In this document: positions 1 to 16,000 of the stretch, one piece after another | Numbering within the stretch: position 1 is the first letter of the stretch | How the letters are laid out: each line of letters begins with the position of its first letter | From: Tetrapyrgos nigripes | Taxonomy: Eukaryota; Basidiomycota; Agaricomycetes; Agaricales; Campanellaceae | Reading direction: 5' to 3' | DNA length: 64,000 nucleotides | Assembly (NCBI GenBank): GCA_013368315.1 | Contig: JAACJM010000176.1 | Location: forward strand, 116,650-180,649 | The notes under the pieces: model-generated | What the model was told of the DNA's origin: nothing | What the model saw: the letters and a program-made list of their open reading frames with translations, nothing else | Databases searched by the model: none | Program-made: the position numbers and the translations under genes

Positions 1-3662
<3,662 letters not shown>

Positions 3663-4691
3663 GAGTAGGGTACTCTATTCCTATTGCTCGGAGGCGTTGT
3701 ACATACATATTGTCAACAACACATACTTACATTTCCCTACACCTTTCCTTTCCTTTCCTTCTCTTTCTATTCTACTGTTGCCGTCTCTACTCACCTGCAT
3801 CTAGCTATTTATCTTTTCTCCTTTTCTCCTTTTCGCGCCACCACCAACCTGGGTATGGTATGCCTGGCTAGCACAGAGGTTCTATTCGTACAGGATTCTA
3901 GTTACAGACATCATCAATTCTATAGATACCATTCATCTAAGTATTATACTAGCTTACTTTTTCCATTTTTCTTCCGCGCTCTGCATTGTCGACGTTTACC
4001 TTTCTTTCTGAATTCTTCTCATGCACGCTACATACTTACACTCAACACTCAATACTCAAACCGGACACGGACATTCAGACCATGCGAGACAAAATGATAA
4101 TAGACACGTACTACATAACTCGCTATAAGGAAAGAGAAAGGCCATGGGAGCTTCAAGCTGCTGGTGGAACTTTTGGTGGAAGTGTTAGCGCGATAATGAT
4201 GCGATTTGCCAACTCACTTTGCCGGCACATTGTCTACAACCTTTGACTATTATCCTCTCGGAATGCCGGCTAGCATTTTCAATTCGACCGGCAGCGGTGC
4301 ATACGAGGACGAGCACGGTCACTTTTCTTCTTGCCATACATCGAAGCCAGCTTGCAGGCGTTCATGTGTTCAGGGCCTGGCTGTATCCGAAAAGAAGCAC
4401 ACTCTTTTCTCAAACTCTCAAACTGCTGCAAATCCGTAGTTCCAACACACCCAAAATCTGCCATCCTATCCGTCGCGCATTCTCGAATCATGTAACAGCA
4501 TGCTACACAGCGAACAGTAAGGCATGCTTAGATGCATCCTGTCAAATTGTTGTATGTACTTAGACCGAGGCGCCTTCCTTCATTGATGATCTTGTCAAGC
4601 TACGACTTGTGGGAAGGGGTACAACAGGAACACTTATTACCGTGGTCTTATTAAACGTCTTGTCTCTGCCCTCTACACTCCGATTCACGAC
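3663..4691. other. 3' flank of kinase gene and intergenic DNA
   Basis: Pyrimidine-rich DNA after the kinase stop, consistent with a 3' UTR and spacer. The short open frames here show no domain, no codon regularity and no intron signals. I see no gene. Confidence 0.5.
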
Positions 4692-6501
4692 ATGGACCAG
4701 AACACTTCAACCATCGCAAAACTACGTGCCGAACAAGTTGACCAGATTTCGGACAACCTATCCAGGTCTTTATACCAACTAGCACCACTGGACGCTTCTG
4801 CTGATGCAGATTCATCGTCACCATCTCCGCTCCCTCAGCAATTGCAATGGGCAGTGGAGAGATTGAAGGAATTATTCAACGAGCTCGAGCCGGAGCAACT
4901 TCTTGTTGTACTACCAGAGATAAGGAAGCTGATGGATTTGGGACGCTATAATCAAAGCAATGGTCTCGGGCTGGGTCTCAGGGAATTTGACGAGTTCGGG
5001 CAACTCTTGGGCAGACTAATGACTGTTAAAGAGAGAAGAAGTGGGGATTCATTGACTATCTTACTCGGGAGTTTACTGACATCCTCATTGTTATCATTTA
5101 TCATTTTTCCAAGGTAAAATACCAGTTGTTCGTTATCTGCCCTGTATATCCGACTTTCCCCCTTCCGAACTCAACGGACCTGCTTCATCTGAATGGCTGG
5201 CAATGTTAGTGCATCCCGTCCAAAGCCTCCACCTTGTCTGACGTCCCATCTAGGTTTGTCCATTCAGACGTACCATCTGTTTGTATCGAAGACTATAACG
5301 CATGCTGCAATATCTGTCTCGAAGATTTTGAAGAACCAGCACTGGCACTAGAGCTTCTTCAAGTTGACGGTGATGATGTGGACCTGATGGCAAAGGATGA
5401 CAGGACTCAAGCGAGTCCTAAACCATTGAGGCAGTTGATATGTGGGCATGTTTTGCACGTCAGTTTACCCCCATTGCTCTCAGTTGTCCGTTGTGATTGT
5501 CAATCTCTTCAGGAAGACTGCCTGCTATGTTTCAAGGCGATAACTATGACGAAATGTTCGAGTGCCCTGTATGCCGCGCAGAAGTCTGGACCTCCCTGCC
5601 TGACCCACAGCAATTTTCGCTGTTACCGCCAAAAATTCCTCTCGAAATTGCACGTAGCAGCGTCTCCTCGGACCAACGGCAGACTTATGACGATTACTAC
5701 AACAGTCTCCGACCATGGCAGAAGATACACGAGAACCTGTTGAACTGGGCTACCTCGACATTGCGTATGAGCGACTTTGACCAAGCTCTGAATAGTACTA
5801 CTCATGGACATCCGGTCAACGAGATAGCGTTGTTTATTTGGATTATGCAGACTTACAGGAGATACGTCTATTCCAGGATGACAGATAGCTCTGATCATGA
5901 GGGACTTGTGGATTGCTTAGTTCTTGATCACGTAGAGGCATGGTCTATTGGCTCCTTCATCTCCGAAGGCGAACATAGGGCCGCAAGTAGGGGGTTGAGG
6001 GAGTTTTGGGATGTCTCGGGTCTGCAAGATGCGCCTCGGTTATTAGCGGTGTTAGCCGAGCACAGTCGCCCAGATGGCTCGTGCCATTGGGTGGTGCACA
6101 GATTCTCGCTACCTGATGGTGCCCTGACAACGTACCATTTTTACCCTGAGCTTCCTGCTTGTCCTGATTGTCGTCCTGCGTCATGGTGGCCCGCCATCCA
6201 TCTCGCGTGGCCTGATGCTGTCATCTGTCCAGACCCCAGCATGCCAACGCTGATCCATCTTCACCGACCAGTGCAACTGGCCGAAGTTGACAACTTTGTT
6301 GCTGCGGTTGGTATATGGTACAACATCCTCATGGGTTTACCGGCTGAATGTGTGGATCTCGAACGTGTTAGGGATGTTATAGGTACCGAGGTCGAAAGTC
6401 TTCGTGAAAGATATAACTCATGGGCAAGTTATCTGTCAACATTCTTCGGTGACCTGTACAGAAGATGTGAGAGAGTTGAAGGTGACAGGGTGGATCTCTA
6501 G
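4692..6501 (+). CDS. RING-H2 finger protein, probable E3 ubiquitin ligase
   Basis: Spliced gene. Exon 1 starts at the ATG at 4692. An intron ends at 5113 with a CTGAC branch site about 30 bases upstream. The next exon (5114-5204, motif SELNGPASSEW) joins exon 5254-5458 across a GTTAGT-TAG intron. This holds the first RING half CNICLEDF and, after an acidic insert, CGHVLH. After an intron from 5459, EDC and then CPVC complete a C3H2C3 RING-H2 pattern. RING-H2 proteins generally bind an E2 and promote ubiquitin transfer. The roughly 300 residues after the RING have no domain I recognise. The frame changes by one base around 5513-5524, inside the RING, so one base is probably missing there. Confidence 0.7.
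5205..5253 (+). other. Intron in RING gene
   Basis: GTTAGT donor and CTAG acceptor, 49 bases, phase 2. It joins two in-frame coding stretches upstream of the RING. Confidence 0.65.
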
Positions 6502-7059
6502 ACTTCAACAATTGTAGTACTCTAGACTGCATTATGATTATATGCTAAGGAATGGCTTAAATCTGATGTTTCTGCTAGCTAGAAAAGATAAAAAAGTTTG
6601 ACTCGAAGGTGTGCACTCGCAAGGCAACGGTGCTCTTATCAACATGAAAATCCACAAACTTGTTCCCTCAGACCAAATTTCCAAGGTGTTTGACCGTGCT
6701 ACTAGCCTACTAGTAGTTTTCAAGCCTGTTCCTTGTACCATCTTCCACAGTGGCACGTAGCAAGTAGAAGTTACATAGTTGTTATTCAAGTAAGCGGGTA
6801 TGAGTACGAGTGTCTAGTCGATACAGTGATAGAGGATTGTGGTACTGGCACTGGTTCACTGTCTTTGTGCTCGGGCCCTTCTGCTAATCCCATCCTCCCC
6901 AACGTCTCCAACTCCAACACACTTCTCATCACCCTTCCTATGCATAATCATTTTCATAACCACGTCTTCAGACCCATCCCCATTCCCATCAATCGTAACC
7001 TCCTACCCCTTCAACTCGGGAACCAACACCCCCGACGTCTCGTACGAAAGTGGGTCGTA
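6502..7059. other. Intergenic DNA
   Basis: No coding pattern, repeat or RNA gene recognised between the RING gene and the decayed minus-strand remnant. Confidence 0.4.
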
Positions 7060-8240
7060 TATCAAGTGTTAAGGTAGAAGGCGCAGGTGCCTATTCGGCG
7101 CGTCGTCTTCATCTTCGTCGTCCTGTTACAACCTCCTAGACCATGACCATGACCCGTGCCCCCGCCCAAACCTTGACCCCCACTACCACTAGGCAGAGGC
7201 ATCGTAGAATCCAAATCTGAATTCCCTAATGAAAAATCAATAGTACAATACAGCACAACCAACTGCAACATCAGCATAGCCCTCAACACTGCTAACAAAT
7301 CTCCTCGGACCTCATCGAGATGTTGGAGAGTTCCAATTTGTTTAGCTGGAAACCCCCAACCCCAATCCCTTTCCCCAAACGTGAGCGCGCGCGCGACGCA
7401 AACTCCAACTTAACGCCTCCGAATCCCACTTTGCACGAACATACAACGGGAGCCGATAACTAAACTTCCTACTATGTCTCCTCGAATAAATCTTCAACAC
7501 TCTCAAATTCGGTATTCTAATCGGGATGGGTGGAAATAGTGTCTTGGGTGTGTTGCACTATAAGCAGTGACGAGCGCAAGAGTCTTGATAGGTAATATAG
7601 GTTCAAAGAGGGAGAGTTCGGGGTTAACAGAGCCTGAGACGAAAGTGTAGGGGGCTTCGTATGGAGAAAAGCGATTTATTTGGAAGGAGGTAAGTTGATG
7701 AAAAGTTAGAAGTAACACGGTATCTCCGTAGGGAAGGTTAGAGGGAAGGTCCTGAGTCTGAGGGAACAATGGCAGAATAACCCAACGGTTCGGAGCGTTG
7801 GAGAGAAAGTGTCTGTGGTCAGCCAAGGGAATAGTGAGATTGAGAGTGTGTAAGAGGGGCAGATTTCTCTTCAGCAAGGTAAGAAGGGAAGGGTTAGAAG
7901 ACATATATCGTAAACGGTTAATTTGGTGGATTTATACGTTGTTCAGAGGTCTTTGACAGTGAGATTGATATCCAGGGGAGCAACCGAGCGGGATAACCAT
8001 AGTCTGAGTAGGGAAGTGACGTAGGGGAGTTTAGGTTTCGACCGGCGAGCATCTGCAATCGAAATCGTATTGTTGGAAGTTGATAATGATTTTAGACCAG
8101 CTTGGAGGACGACGGAACGCTAATGAGAGCAAACTGCGGAGAGACGAAGAGATGGTGTCATTTGGAGGGGTCTCGGACGGAGGTGATGTTCAAGGCAGCG
8201 GTGAGACAGACGGAAAAGTAATTCATGGAAGACGTTTATG
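7060..8240 (-). pseudogene. Decayed F-box/LRR-like protein remnant
   Basis: On the minus strand short stretches resemble fungal F-box proteins. One near 8100 reads SLLSLAFRRPPSWS, another near 7960 reads LWLSRSVAPLDINLTV, followed by a leucine-rich 133-codon frame (7503-7904) beginning MSSNPSLLTLLKRNLPLLH. The pieces lie in different frames with stops between them and no splice sites that join them. It therefore looks like a broken member of the large basidiomycete F-box family. The family call rests on weak motifs; a short expressed gene at 7503-7904 is not excluded. Confidence 0.4.
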
Positions 8241-8355
8241 AAAACGCGACTCCAAAGTTCTGGAGGCACGTGACGGATGGGTCAGGTGAGGGCCGGAAAT
8301 TCGTCTTGGATCCTTCGGATAGTTTCGGAGATGGTGCAATTTCCCACCTTCTACC

Positions 8356-10433
8356 ATGGCATCCACCATTTACCTGAAGGGATACGCATTGTGCAATCCA
8401 CCTCTCTCCCAGGCTCACTTTCTTCTAGAGGCTGATTCGTCAGAAAATCTATTGCAGCTCAATAAAAAAGTCCAAGCAAAGACCAAACTGAGTCGGTCGG
8501 AATTTACCTTTTACAAGGTAGTGTCGTTTCAGTGGCCTTCAAGTTCATTTAGACTCATTCTTTATAGGCCTTGGGGATAAATATATGGCCAAAGGAAAAT
8601 CTTCCTGAGAGGGTGAATGGTTGGCTTGATCACAACCTTGAGGAAGCCTTGGATCCTATGTATGCCGGTCAAATCCAGACAATCTGGACAGACAATGACA
8701 TGGAATATGATAATATGCTTCATTTTATTGCTGTGGACGAGAATGGTGTGTGTAAATCTTGCGTTACGACTACCTCCTTCTGACCAAGACGTGCAGCCCT
8801 AGCAGGTTCGTTTTGTTACCCCTCTTCTAATGCGCGCAACCGACAGTGCAGACCTCCAACTCATTCATGCTCTATCGGATCCTGCCCTTTATGCTCGAGT
8901 TCTTGACATTCAAGGTACTCACTCTGGTTCTCTTCACTGTGCAGATCTGACGTGTAGTCTCGCGGTCTAGAACATGCTTCCACACTAAACGGCTTTGAAC
9001 AATTTCCTCCTCCTTCACAAGGCGCGGCGTCCCCTCAAGATGTTCATACTCGCGCCAATGGTATCCGTGCTGGGAGACCAGCGACTTACCACGGACCCTC
9101 GAATGCGCTGTTTGACCGGCATCTTGCCATCCTCTCCGATAAATTGCGCAACCTCGAAATTGTCCATCCCACCACCGACATGCTTGATTTCGCCAATCGA
9201 CTTGTTGACACCTGCGCCAAGTTCTATGAAACTGAAAATGCACGAGAGCAGCCTGTGTTCCAGCTTCTCAATGAACACTTTCCAAATGCACGCCATCAAC
9301 AGTCGATAACCAATAACAGGGCGAAGCCGGAGGCATTTTGGTTTCTCGCGCTGATCTGGGAGCTGAAGAACGAGCAAGGAAACGGAGGAAATGTGGTTGT
9401 CCGGGCTGCTATTGACTATGCAAAGATTCTTGCTGACAATAATCTGGTTCTTGTCCATTCTTCTCCGTCATTGTTTGCTTTAACCGATTGTCTTCTAGTC
9501 TGGGCACATTCGAGACAGGTCAAATTGCCCGTGTGTTCTGCTCACACTTGCTGGGACGGACTTGAATATATCCACTGCAATCTCCACCGATGCTGTCTAC
9601 ATTGACACTCTCTATCTCCAGCATCTCCGTGGTAGCTTTGATCGGGAGACTCTGGTGCTCAGTGTTGCTCGTGCTATGCAAGCGCTGAAGGAGACGTTTA
9701 AGAAGCTCTCCAATTTCTATGCTGCCATGGAAGCAAACCCAGCTCAGTCACCGCGCGACGGCAGCTATCTATTCCCTAACCCTGTACACGCGGGACGTCA
9801 CGACGAAAACCTGCTAGAGACCTTGGGGTTGAGATTCCTCCACAAACTCTCGCGCAACGAGGAGATGTTTGGCAATTCCCGAAAGCAACGCGAGGAGAAC
9901 ATGTCTTATACCGTTTATGTGGCGTTGAGCTCCGGCAATTGCGAGTCAGTTCCTGCTGGACAAGTGGTGGTCAAATTTGCACAACGCTACAATCTAGATG
10001 CACACGAGCTCCTTGCAGGCGCCGACCTCGCACCTAAACTATATTATCACTGCCCTGTCCTTGGGGTTACACTATGATCGTAATGGAGCGTGTCCAGGGA
10101 AGCATGGCTTGGGCTTGGGATCTACGGGGGCTGAAGATGCCGCCAACTGTATTTCAAGACGTCGAGCGGGCCATCAACCTTTTGCATGAAAACAACATTG
10201 TTTTCGGTGACCTCCACTTACCAAACATCATGGTAAAAGACAGCCAAGCTGTTTCGCATGGTGCCTTGATTGATTTTGACTGGGCCGCAAAGGAAGATGA
10301 AGGGAGGTATCCCGCGACACTATCGACGGCAAATGAATGGGCGCCAGGCGTAGAGAGATATGGGTTGATGAAAAAGGCACATGATCTGCATATGCTGGAG
10401 ATGTTGAGGAACAAGTTTGCACCGGTCGTTTAG
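8356..10433 (+). CDS. Crinkler-like N-domain plus degenerate protein-kinase domain
   Basis: Exon 1 (8356-8517) and exon 2 (from 8568) join across a 50-base intron. They give an N-terminal domain with the layout of Crinkler (CRN) ubiquitin-like domains, with a NIWPKENLPE strand where CRN proteins have an LxLWKV motif. More introns follow; one near 9440-9500 ends in TTCTAG and leads to an RSNCPCVLLTLAG stretch. The C-terminus is a kinase fold: HENNIVFGDLHLPNIMV matches the catalytic loop with G replacing the usual R before D, and LIDFDWA replaces DFG. Similar kinases are common in mushrooms, some fused to CRN or HET modules, and their substrates are unknown. A one-base loss in the GGGG run at 10061-10065 splits the kinase part into two frames. 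Confidence 0.6.
8518..8567 (+). other. Intron in Crinkler-like kinase gene
   Basis: GTAGTG donor and TATAG acceptor, 50 bases, phase 0, joining FYK to ALGINIW. Confidence 0.65.
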
Positions 10434-11013
10434 CTGTTTTATATTTTTATTTACCTAATGTGAGTTGTACCAGCTGTAGCTGTAACTACTACACATAGTA
10501 TACTGATAGTACTCTGCTGGGCACAATGCGTAGTATGTAGAGGCTTATCTGTTATGAGTCCGAATGAAATGAAGGACAAGTCTTATTTGTCCATTTTTCA
10601 TGGTGGGGTTCAGCGCCCCCATTAACCGCTCCCTCTTTGTTTGTAATTGTTTGCTACATCCATGTGACACAGCCACCCTCAGCCCTTGTATAAGCTAGTC
10701 TACCGCTATGTGAGGTCTTGTCACAGAAAGGAGAATAAATACTCTAATGGCTATAGAGTATATATTCTAGAAAGAAGAAGAAGATAAAACAGAGACTGTG
10801 CTTAATGCTAGTCTCTGAGTTTTGTCTGAGGGCTCGGCCTGAAAAGGCTATCGGCAAAGCTGGCAGGTCATGTGATTGGCAAATGCAACGCATTCATAAA
10901 CACGTACGAAAAAGGAAAGAGAACCCGTGGCTATAAGATGCCAAAACTTTCGGAGCTGAGACCTGAGCTTCTAGGGAACCAGTGAACAAGGGAATCTCAA
11001 CACCTGGAACACC
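10434..11013. other. 3' flank of kinase gene and distal end of DIRS region
   Basis: A-rich flank, then around 10610-10700 a stretch (ccgctccctctttg, gacacagccaccctcagccc) that resembles the repeat block at 17640-18120. It may mark the far end of the DIRS-like element. No gene seen. Confidence 0.4.
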
Positions 11014-11544
11014 TGTCAAGGTTGTCGATACACTCGATAACCACCCAAGTCACACAATACGAGAAAAACCAGTTTACAAGAGAATAGATTGATCAAGAGA
11101 GATAAAGAGGTCGAGAGATAGAGAGAAAGTGGGTTGACTAGGCTCTACACTGCGTAGTAAAAGTACGGAGCGGAGACAAAGTGAACGAACTAAGGAATAG
11201 GTTACAAAGATCACCGGTATATAAGTAAAATATGAACAGATGGGAAAGAGTAAGTAATAATAGATGGTATCATGTGGAAATGTCGAGGGCGAGAGAATAA
11301 TGAGTCAAATATGGATAGATGAAGGTACTGGATCATACGGAGTGATTGACAGTGAGAATGTCCATGGAGATAGGAACAGGAGATAGGAATCGGAGGAGAT
11401 AAGAGTGTGAGTCACAGATCTATGGAGATGGTAACTATAGACGATGATGAGAAATGGTTAGTATTTATGGGGTTAAAGTGGGGAATAGGTAGTAAAAGGA
11501 AAAGAATAGAAAGGAAATGAATAGGCGGAAGGCGATTCATGACA
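11014..11544. repeat. Solo LTR of the Ty3 chromovirus family
   Basis: Starts TGTCAAGG and ends TTCATGACA. It aligns by eye with the LTRs at 51024-51497 and 58244-58722 (shared cacccaagtcacacaat near the start and ggcgattcatgaca at the end). It is flanked by the 5-base duplication ACACC at 11009-11013 and 11545-11549. It is longer and more diverged than the two intact LTRs, so it is an older insertion reduced to one LTR by recombination. Confidence 0.85.
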
Positions 11545-11671
11545 ACACCCAAACTGAGCAAGGCTCCAACTGACAGGTGCTGAGGTGACGAGGTAACTGG
11601 AACCCCCAAACAGAGCAGAGCGAGGTAGAAAATGAACATTCTTTATAAATATAGATCCGTACCAATACATA

Positions 11672-13459
11672 TTAAGATGAATCCGGTAGAAAATCATCAG
11701 TTGTACAATTAAACCCAGAAGCAGCTGCATCTAACAATGCATTCGAAATGGAATTCTTTTTATGGAATTCCTCTACAGTCCGTTTGACCTTGTCCAAGTC
11801 CAAAGCCTTATGAATAGCAGCCGGGACGATATCAATAAGTTGGTGCCAGTAAAGTAGAAATGCGAGAGAAGTCCATCTGCCTAGAGCTGCGACATATTCT
11901 GGAGCGACACCCAGCGAGAGAAGGTGAACTGCACTCCCAATCCTGAAACTATGACCCTGAACATTGTTAATACCCACGTTTTTCCAAACATTGAAGCAGA
12001 AATCCAAAAACTTGCTCTTAACCATGTGATGTGGCTTTCCATCATCTCCAATATAAGCAAATAACGAGAAGTTATCAGGTACATCTTTGTTAACCTGGAG
12101 ATGATTGGATAGAGTGGCCAGACCACAGATACCATCTGGATCATCAAGGAGACCGGAAACTGTGATGTCAGCCCCATTGCTGTGAGTGGTTTTAGTCCAG
12201 GGGATACGGAAAGACACAGCTTTGGCACCATTGTCCAGCTGGTGCCAGCGAAAAGCGAATTTGGGATCAAATTTTGATTTGGAAGGGACAGTAGTCTCAC
12301 CAAGATGTCAGCAAGCCCAGAAGGTGGTAAGAGCAGCTGCCCATATGGCAGCATGGAAGGGAATTGATAAGTCCAGTGCTTTCCGCAAGGCAATCAAATG
12401 TCTGATAGTGATGGGGTACCTGGGTTCACGTTTGAGATGAACAACGTCTTTAGTGGCAGCTATCTGAGCCTGTTGTATCAAACGCTTGTTACCGCACCAT
12501 GGGGCCAGCTTCGTATCATGCCAGGCCTTCAAACCTGAGAGCCAGTTGGAGGCAGTTTTACCTGAAATAGTACCCAAATGAGATCCAATGAATGCAGACA
12601 CCAGGTACTTGTCTGCTGGCATGCGATCCTCCTTGTTGATATTGTATTTATTGCAGAATTGCGTGAAGCAAGTCAGGCCTGCCCCATAAGTCTCTTTCGT
12701 GACCTCAACTGTCGCATCACGAATAACCTTATTGTTGAATTTGCTAAATTCTGCTGGGAATTTGGACTGATAGTATTCCTTGTTCCTCAAAGACCAAGGT
12801 GTCTCCCAGTCTTCAATCCGGTGCTTTGCAAAAATGGTAGGGCGTAAGTCAGAAGGTGTAATTCCGTTATCCTTATGAGGGTGTTGAGAACTCAAGTGAC
12901 TAGGGTCCACGGGAGAATGTTGGGTAGAGCCAGATGGATAAGAGGAATCAGGGGAATCTATTTGTGCAGGGAGAGGTGGCAATACATGGGATACCACAGA
13001 AGTAGGCTTTGCCGAGGATACAGAGGAGACAGGTGAGTCCGAACGAGAAGAGGAAATACAGGACGAAGAAGACACCTGTGGAAATTGACTAGGGTGTGTG
13101 TCTGAAATTGAAGAAGTACAAGGAACATGTGGGGTACCAAGAGAATGATCTGAAGAAAGCGAAGGGGGTCTAAAGGTCAAAAAGGGGTTACGAACATGTC
13201 CATTAGAGGGTGGAGATATTGTAGGTGTATTAACTGAGGAAAGAGAGGACGGGCTCAAGAAACAGAAAGGATTACTGCATGGTGATTAAGAAGAGAAAGA
13301 GAAGTATAGACAGTAAACGTACAGTGCCAGTCCATTACGAGGTGGCGAAGACGACGACGAAGAAGAGTCCATATTAGGATGATGCATACGAAATGGTAAA
13401 GGTTTTTGAGGTGATGATGGGCGCGGAACATCATCCCTCCGGGCAATGCTAGCAGCCAT
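11672..13459 (-). pseudogene. DIRS tyrosine recombinase
   Basis: Starts at the minus-strand ATG at 13459. A 48-base intron (13275-13322, GTACGT donor, GCAG acceptor) joins a Ser/Pro-rich leader to the recombinase. The catalytic C-domain shows GHSFRIGSA (the H-x-x-R pair) and GRWTSLAFLLYW, whose Tyr fits the nucleophile. A TGA at 12308-12310 interrupts the frame exactly where the first catalytic Arg is expected (FWAC-stop-HLGE instead of CRLGE). The same frame resumes immediately. The enzyme would integrate the circular cDNA; this copy should be inactive unless TGA is read through. Confidence 0.75.
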
Positions 13460-13529
13460 TGACCAGATGTGGAAAGGGTTGCTAAAAGAAGATCAGATGT
13501 GAATGCAGGTAAGACTAAAAGCAACTGAC

Positions 13530-16000
13530 TCAGGCATAATATAAAATAGCCTTCAGTTCCTCTGGTAATTCAAAGGACAGGAGGAGTTTGTCCTGAAAGA
13601 GTAGGTCACCCATTTCTCTGTGCGAGATAGGGTCAGCAGGGTTATCAGCAGAAGCGACATATTGCAATATAGGCGTGATATGGAGTGGGTTCAGAACCTC
13701 ATAAATGCGACGAACAGAAAAATTAATCCATGGATTGGGGCTGCGTCCCTTGCCCAATGCACCTATAGTGCCCTGATTGTCTGAGTGTATAAGAAGGTTC
13801 ACATCTCGGTAATCAAAGTGTTCTAGGAAATACACCAGCAATTCCACAGTGACAGTCTCCAGGTAGCAGATGTCCTGACCAGGACAACAAGCTTTCCAGT
13901 CACCACGGAGATGAAAGCGAGCCCATTGTTTGCCAATGACAATCCCTATACCCCAAGAAGTCGAGGCATCTACATATAATTGCAGATCTTTGGGAGTTGT
14001 CTTCGGGAGCAAAAGACATGAGAAGGAGGGCTGAGAGAGCACCTCCAGCCACCACTCCAAATCCTCGATAAGTCTATGAGGAGGAGTACGGCAGATGAAG
14101 TAGTCAGTTTTGAAGGTAGCTGTGAAATTGGAGAGGGATGGGAGATGAGAGCGGCCATCAACATACACAAAAGCACAGTGGCATAAGGTGCCACGTACCT
14201 TTTCCACTGGTTTGAGATCACAAAGCTGGCTTCTAAAGGCGTCTAGGAAATGGTGTATGCGAAAAATGTATTTGAGATGCTTGTTCTCAGGTAGAGAAAC
14301 AAGTTTGCGAGGAAGGTTCCAAAGGAAGCCAATGAAAGTTGTTTCAAAAACGAACTTAGCGTCTCCTTTATCTTCAGCCGAGTGCCAAGGTGTACCCAAG
14401 TGCTCAATGGAGGAGAGCATACTAGCCTTATCATAAGCATATGTGAAGTGCTTGGGACTCTTGACTCCAGGTATGATACCTGTCGGCATGTGAAGAGGTT
14501 TGAAGTCATCCTCACAATGCTTGACAGGTGTAATACCTTTTGCTGCCCAAATCACAAGGATAGCATTGGTGATCATGCCTGCATTACTGCTGGCAGAGGC
14601 GCAACCAAAAGGGATGCAGTGGTCTATCCAGAAGGCACCTTGAAGGTCCTGGACCACCAGATACGGCTTGTGATGGGGAAGGGCAGGGACAGTGCGGTGG
14701 AATTTCTTGATGTCAAGAGTGCACACCTGGGTACCTTCCAGAGCGGAAGCAATCTGTACCAACGAGAAACATAAGACCGCAAATTACGACATAATTGTGA
14801 AGAGAGGAGAGGAACGAGCAGAAAGGACTTCAAAATCTCGTCTCTGGGCACGTGATAGATACTCAGTGTCCCAATATTCCCGAACGGGAGTGTTCAAGGG
14901 AAATCATGGGTGATGAGAAAGAAAATCATCATCACCCAAAGGCATGGAGACGCAATAGGTACTCGATGTCTCTGGGCACGCAATAAATACTCAGCGTCCC
15001 AATATTCCTGAACGAGAGTGTTCAAGGGAAAGAACGTGGGTGATGAGAGAGAGAGTCATCATCACCTGAATGTACAGAGACACGATAAATACTTGACATC
15101 TCTGGGCATGCAATAGATACTCAGTGTCCCAATCTTCCTGAATGGGAGTGTTCAAGGGAAAGAACATGGGTAATGAGAGAGAGAGTCATCATCACCTGAA
15201 AGCATGGAGACATGATAAATACTCGATGTGTCCAGCATAAGACCAAGGACGTGACAGATACTCAACATCCCGGCGAAGAAAGGAATGAAATATGAAAGGG
15301 AGAAAGGAAGGGGTAAAGGGAAAAATGAAAAAGAAGAATGAGAGGGAAAACACTCACCAATTCAGCCACTGTCACGGCAGTGTCAAACTTTGTAGGGAAA
15401 TCACCTTTATCAATAAAGGAGTTGATGGAGGCATGCTCAGGGACCGTTCTCGAAAGATTATGGCAAACCCTATACTTGATAAGGTCAGGTCCTTGGAGAG
15501 AAGAGGTGACGATGAGAGGAGACACAATAAAAGGTCCCTGAAGAATGGTCTCTGCGTCTTCTTGTGTGTATGGGCTGGCAAAATGACTGGCGTCCTTCTT
15601 GCCCTGGATATATTCTCTGACTACTCTGGGTCCTTCATCCTTGAAACAAGAAGAGTCATTATGCATGATGACCGTCTCTGGGATGGGTGGAAGTTGACCA
15701 ATGGGGAAACCTTCTCATAAATTACGAGTAAGGAAAGGGAAGTCGCCATTGAGGGAGAAATGGTTTAATTCTTTCTTGAAAGCATCAGTGTCGTAAGGCG
15801 TGACTATTTTTTCGTAGATAGTGACATGAGTAGGGTCAGCAGAAGGTGGGCAAGGTTGGGGATGTATGAAGGAATAAAGATTTGCATAAGGGAGTGGAAT
15901 GGGGGAGGATGAAGCAGAAAGGAAAATATCTGCGATCTCCATAGGTGACGTGCTTTTGGTCAGGTCGAAGGCCGTAGTGGAAGGTGGTTCAGTTCCTAGA
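13530..16000 (-). pseudogene. DIRS reverse transcriptase / RNase H
   Basis: The frame runs from about 16000 with a TGA at 15715-15717 (TRNL-stop-EGFPIGQ, probably an Arg codon). It then gives RT motifs SPLIVTSSLQGPDLIKYR and, after the intron at 14754-15357, CTLDIKKFHRTVP, FWIDHCIPFGCA and a CEDDF box in place of YxDD. RNase H motifs follow: LYVDASTSWGIG, ETVTVELL, HSDNQGTIGALGKG and YVASADNPADPIS. Apart from the TGA and intron the frame is clean. Confidence 0.75.
14754..15357 (-). other. 604-base intron in DIRS RT filled with tandem repeats
   Basis: Minus-strand donor GTGAGT at 15357 and acceptor TACAG ending at 14754 join VAEL to IASALEG in phase 0 and restore the RT palm. Inside are three good copies and one poor copy of a unit of about 129 bases (starting near 14853, 14981, 15111, 15240). 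Each good copy contains a GGTGATGA / TCATCACC inverted repeat around a GA-rich loop. Confidence 0.65.

Noticed and set aside
3663..4600. Several plus-strand open frames of 65-137 codons
   Set aside because: They overlap each other in pyrimidine-rich 3' flank and show no domain or splice signals.
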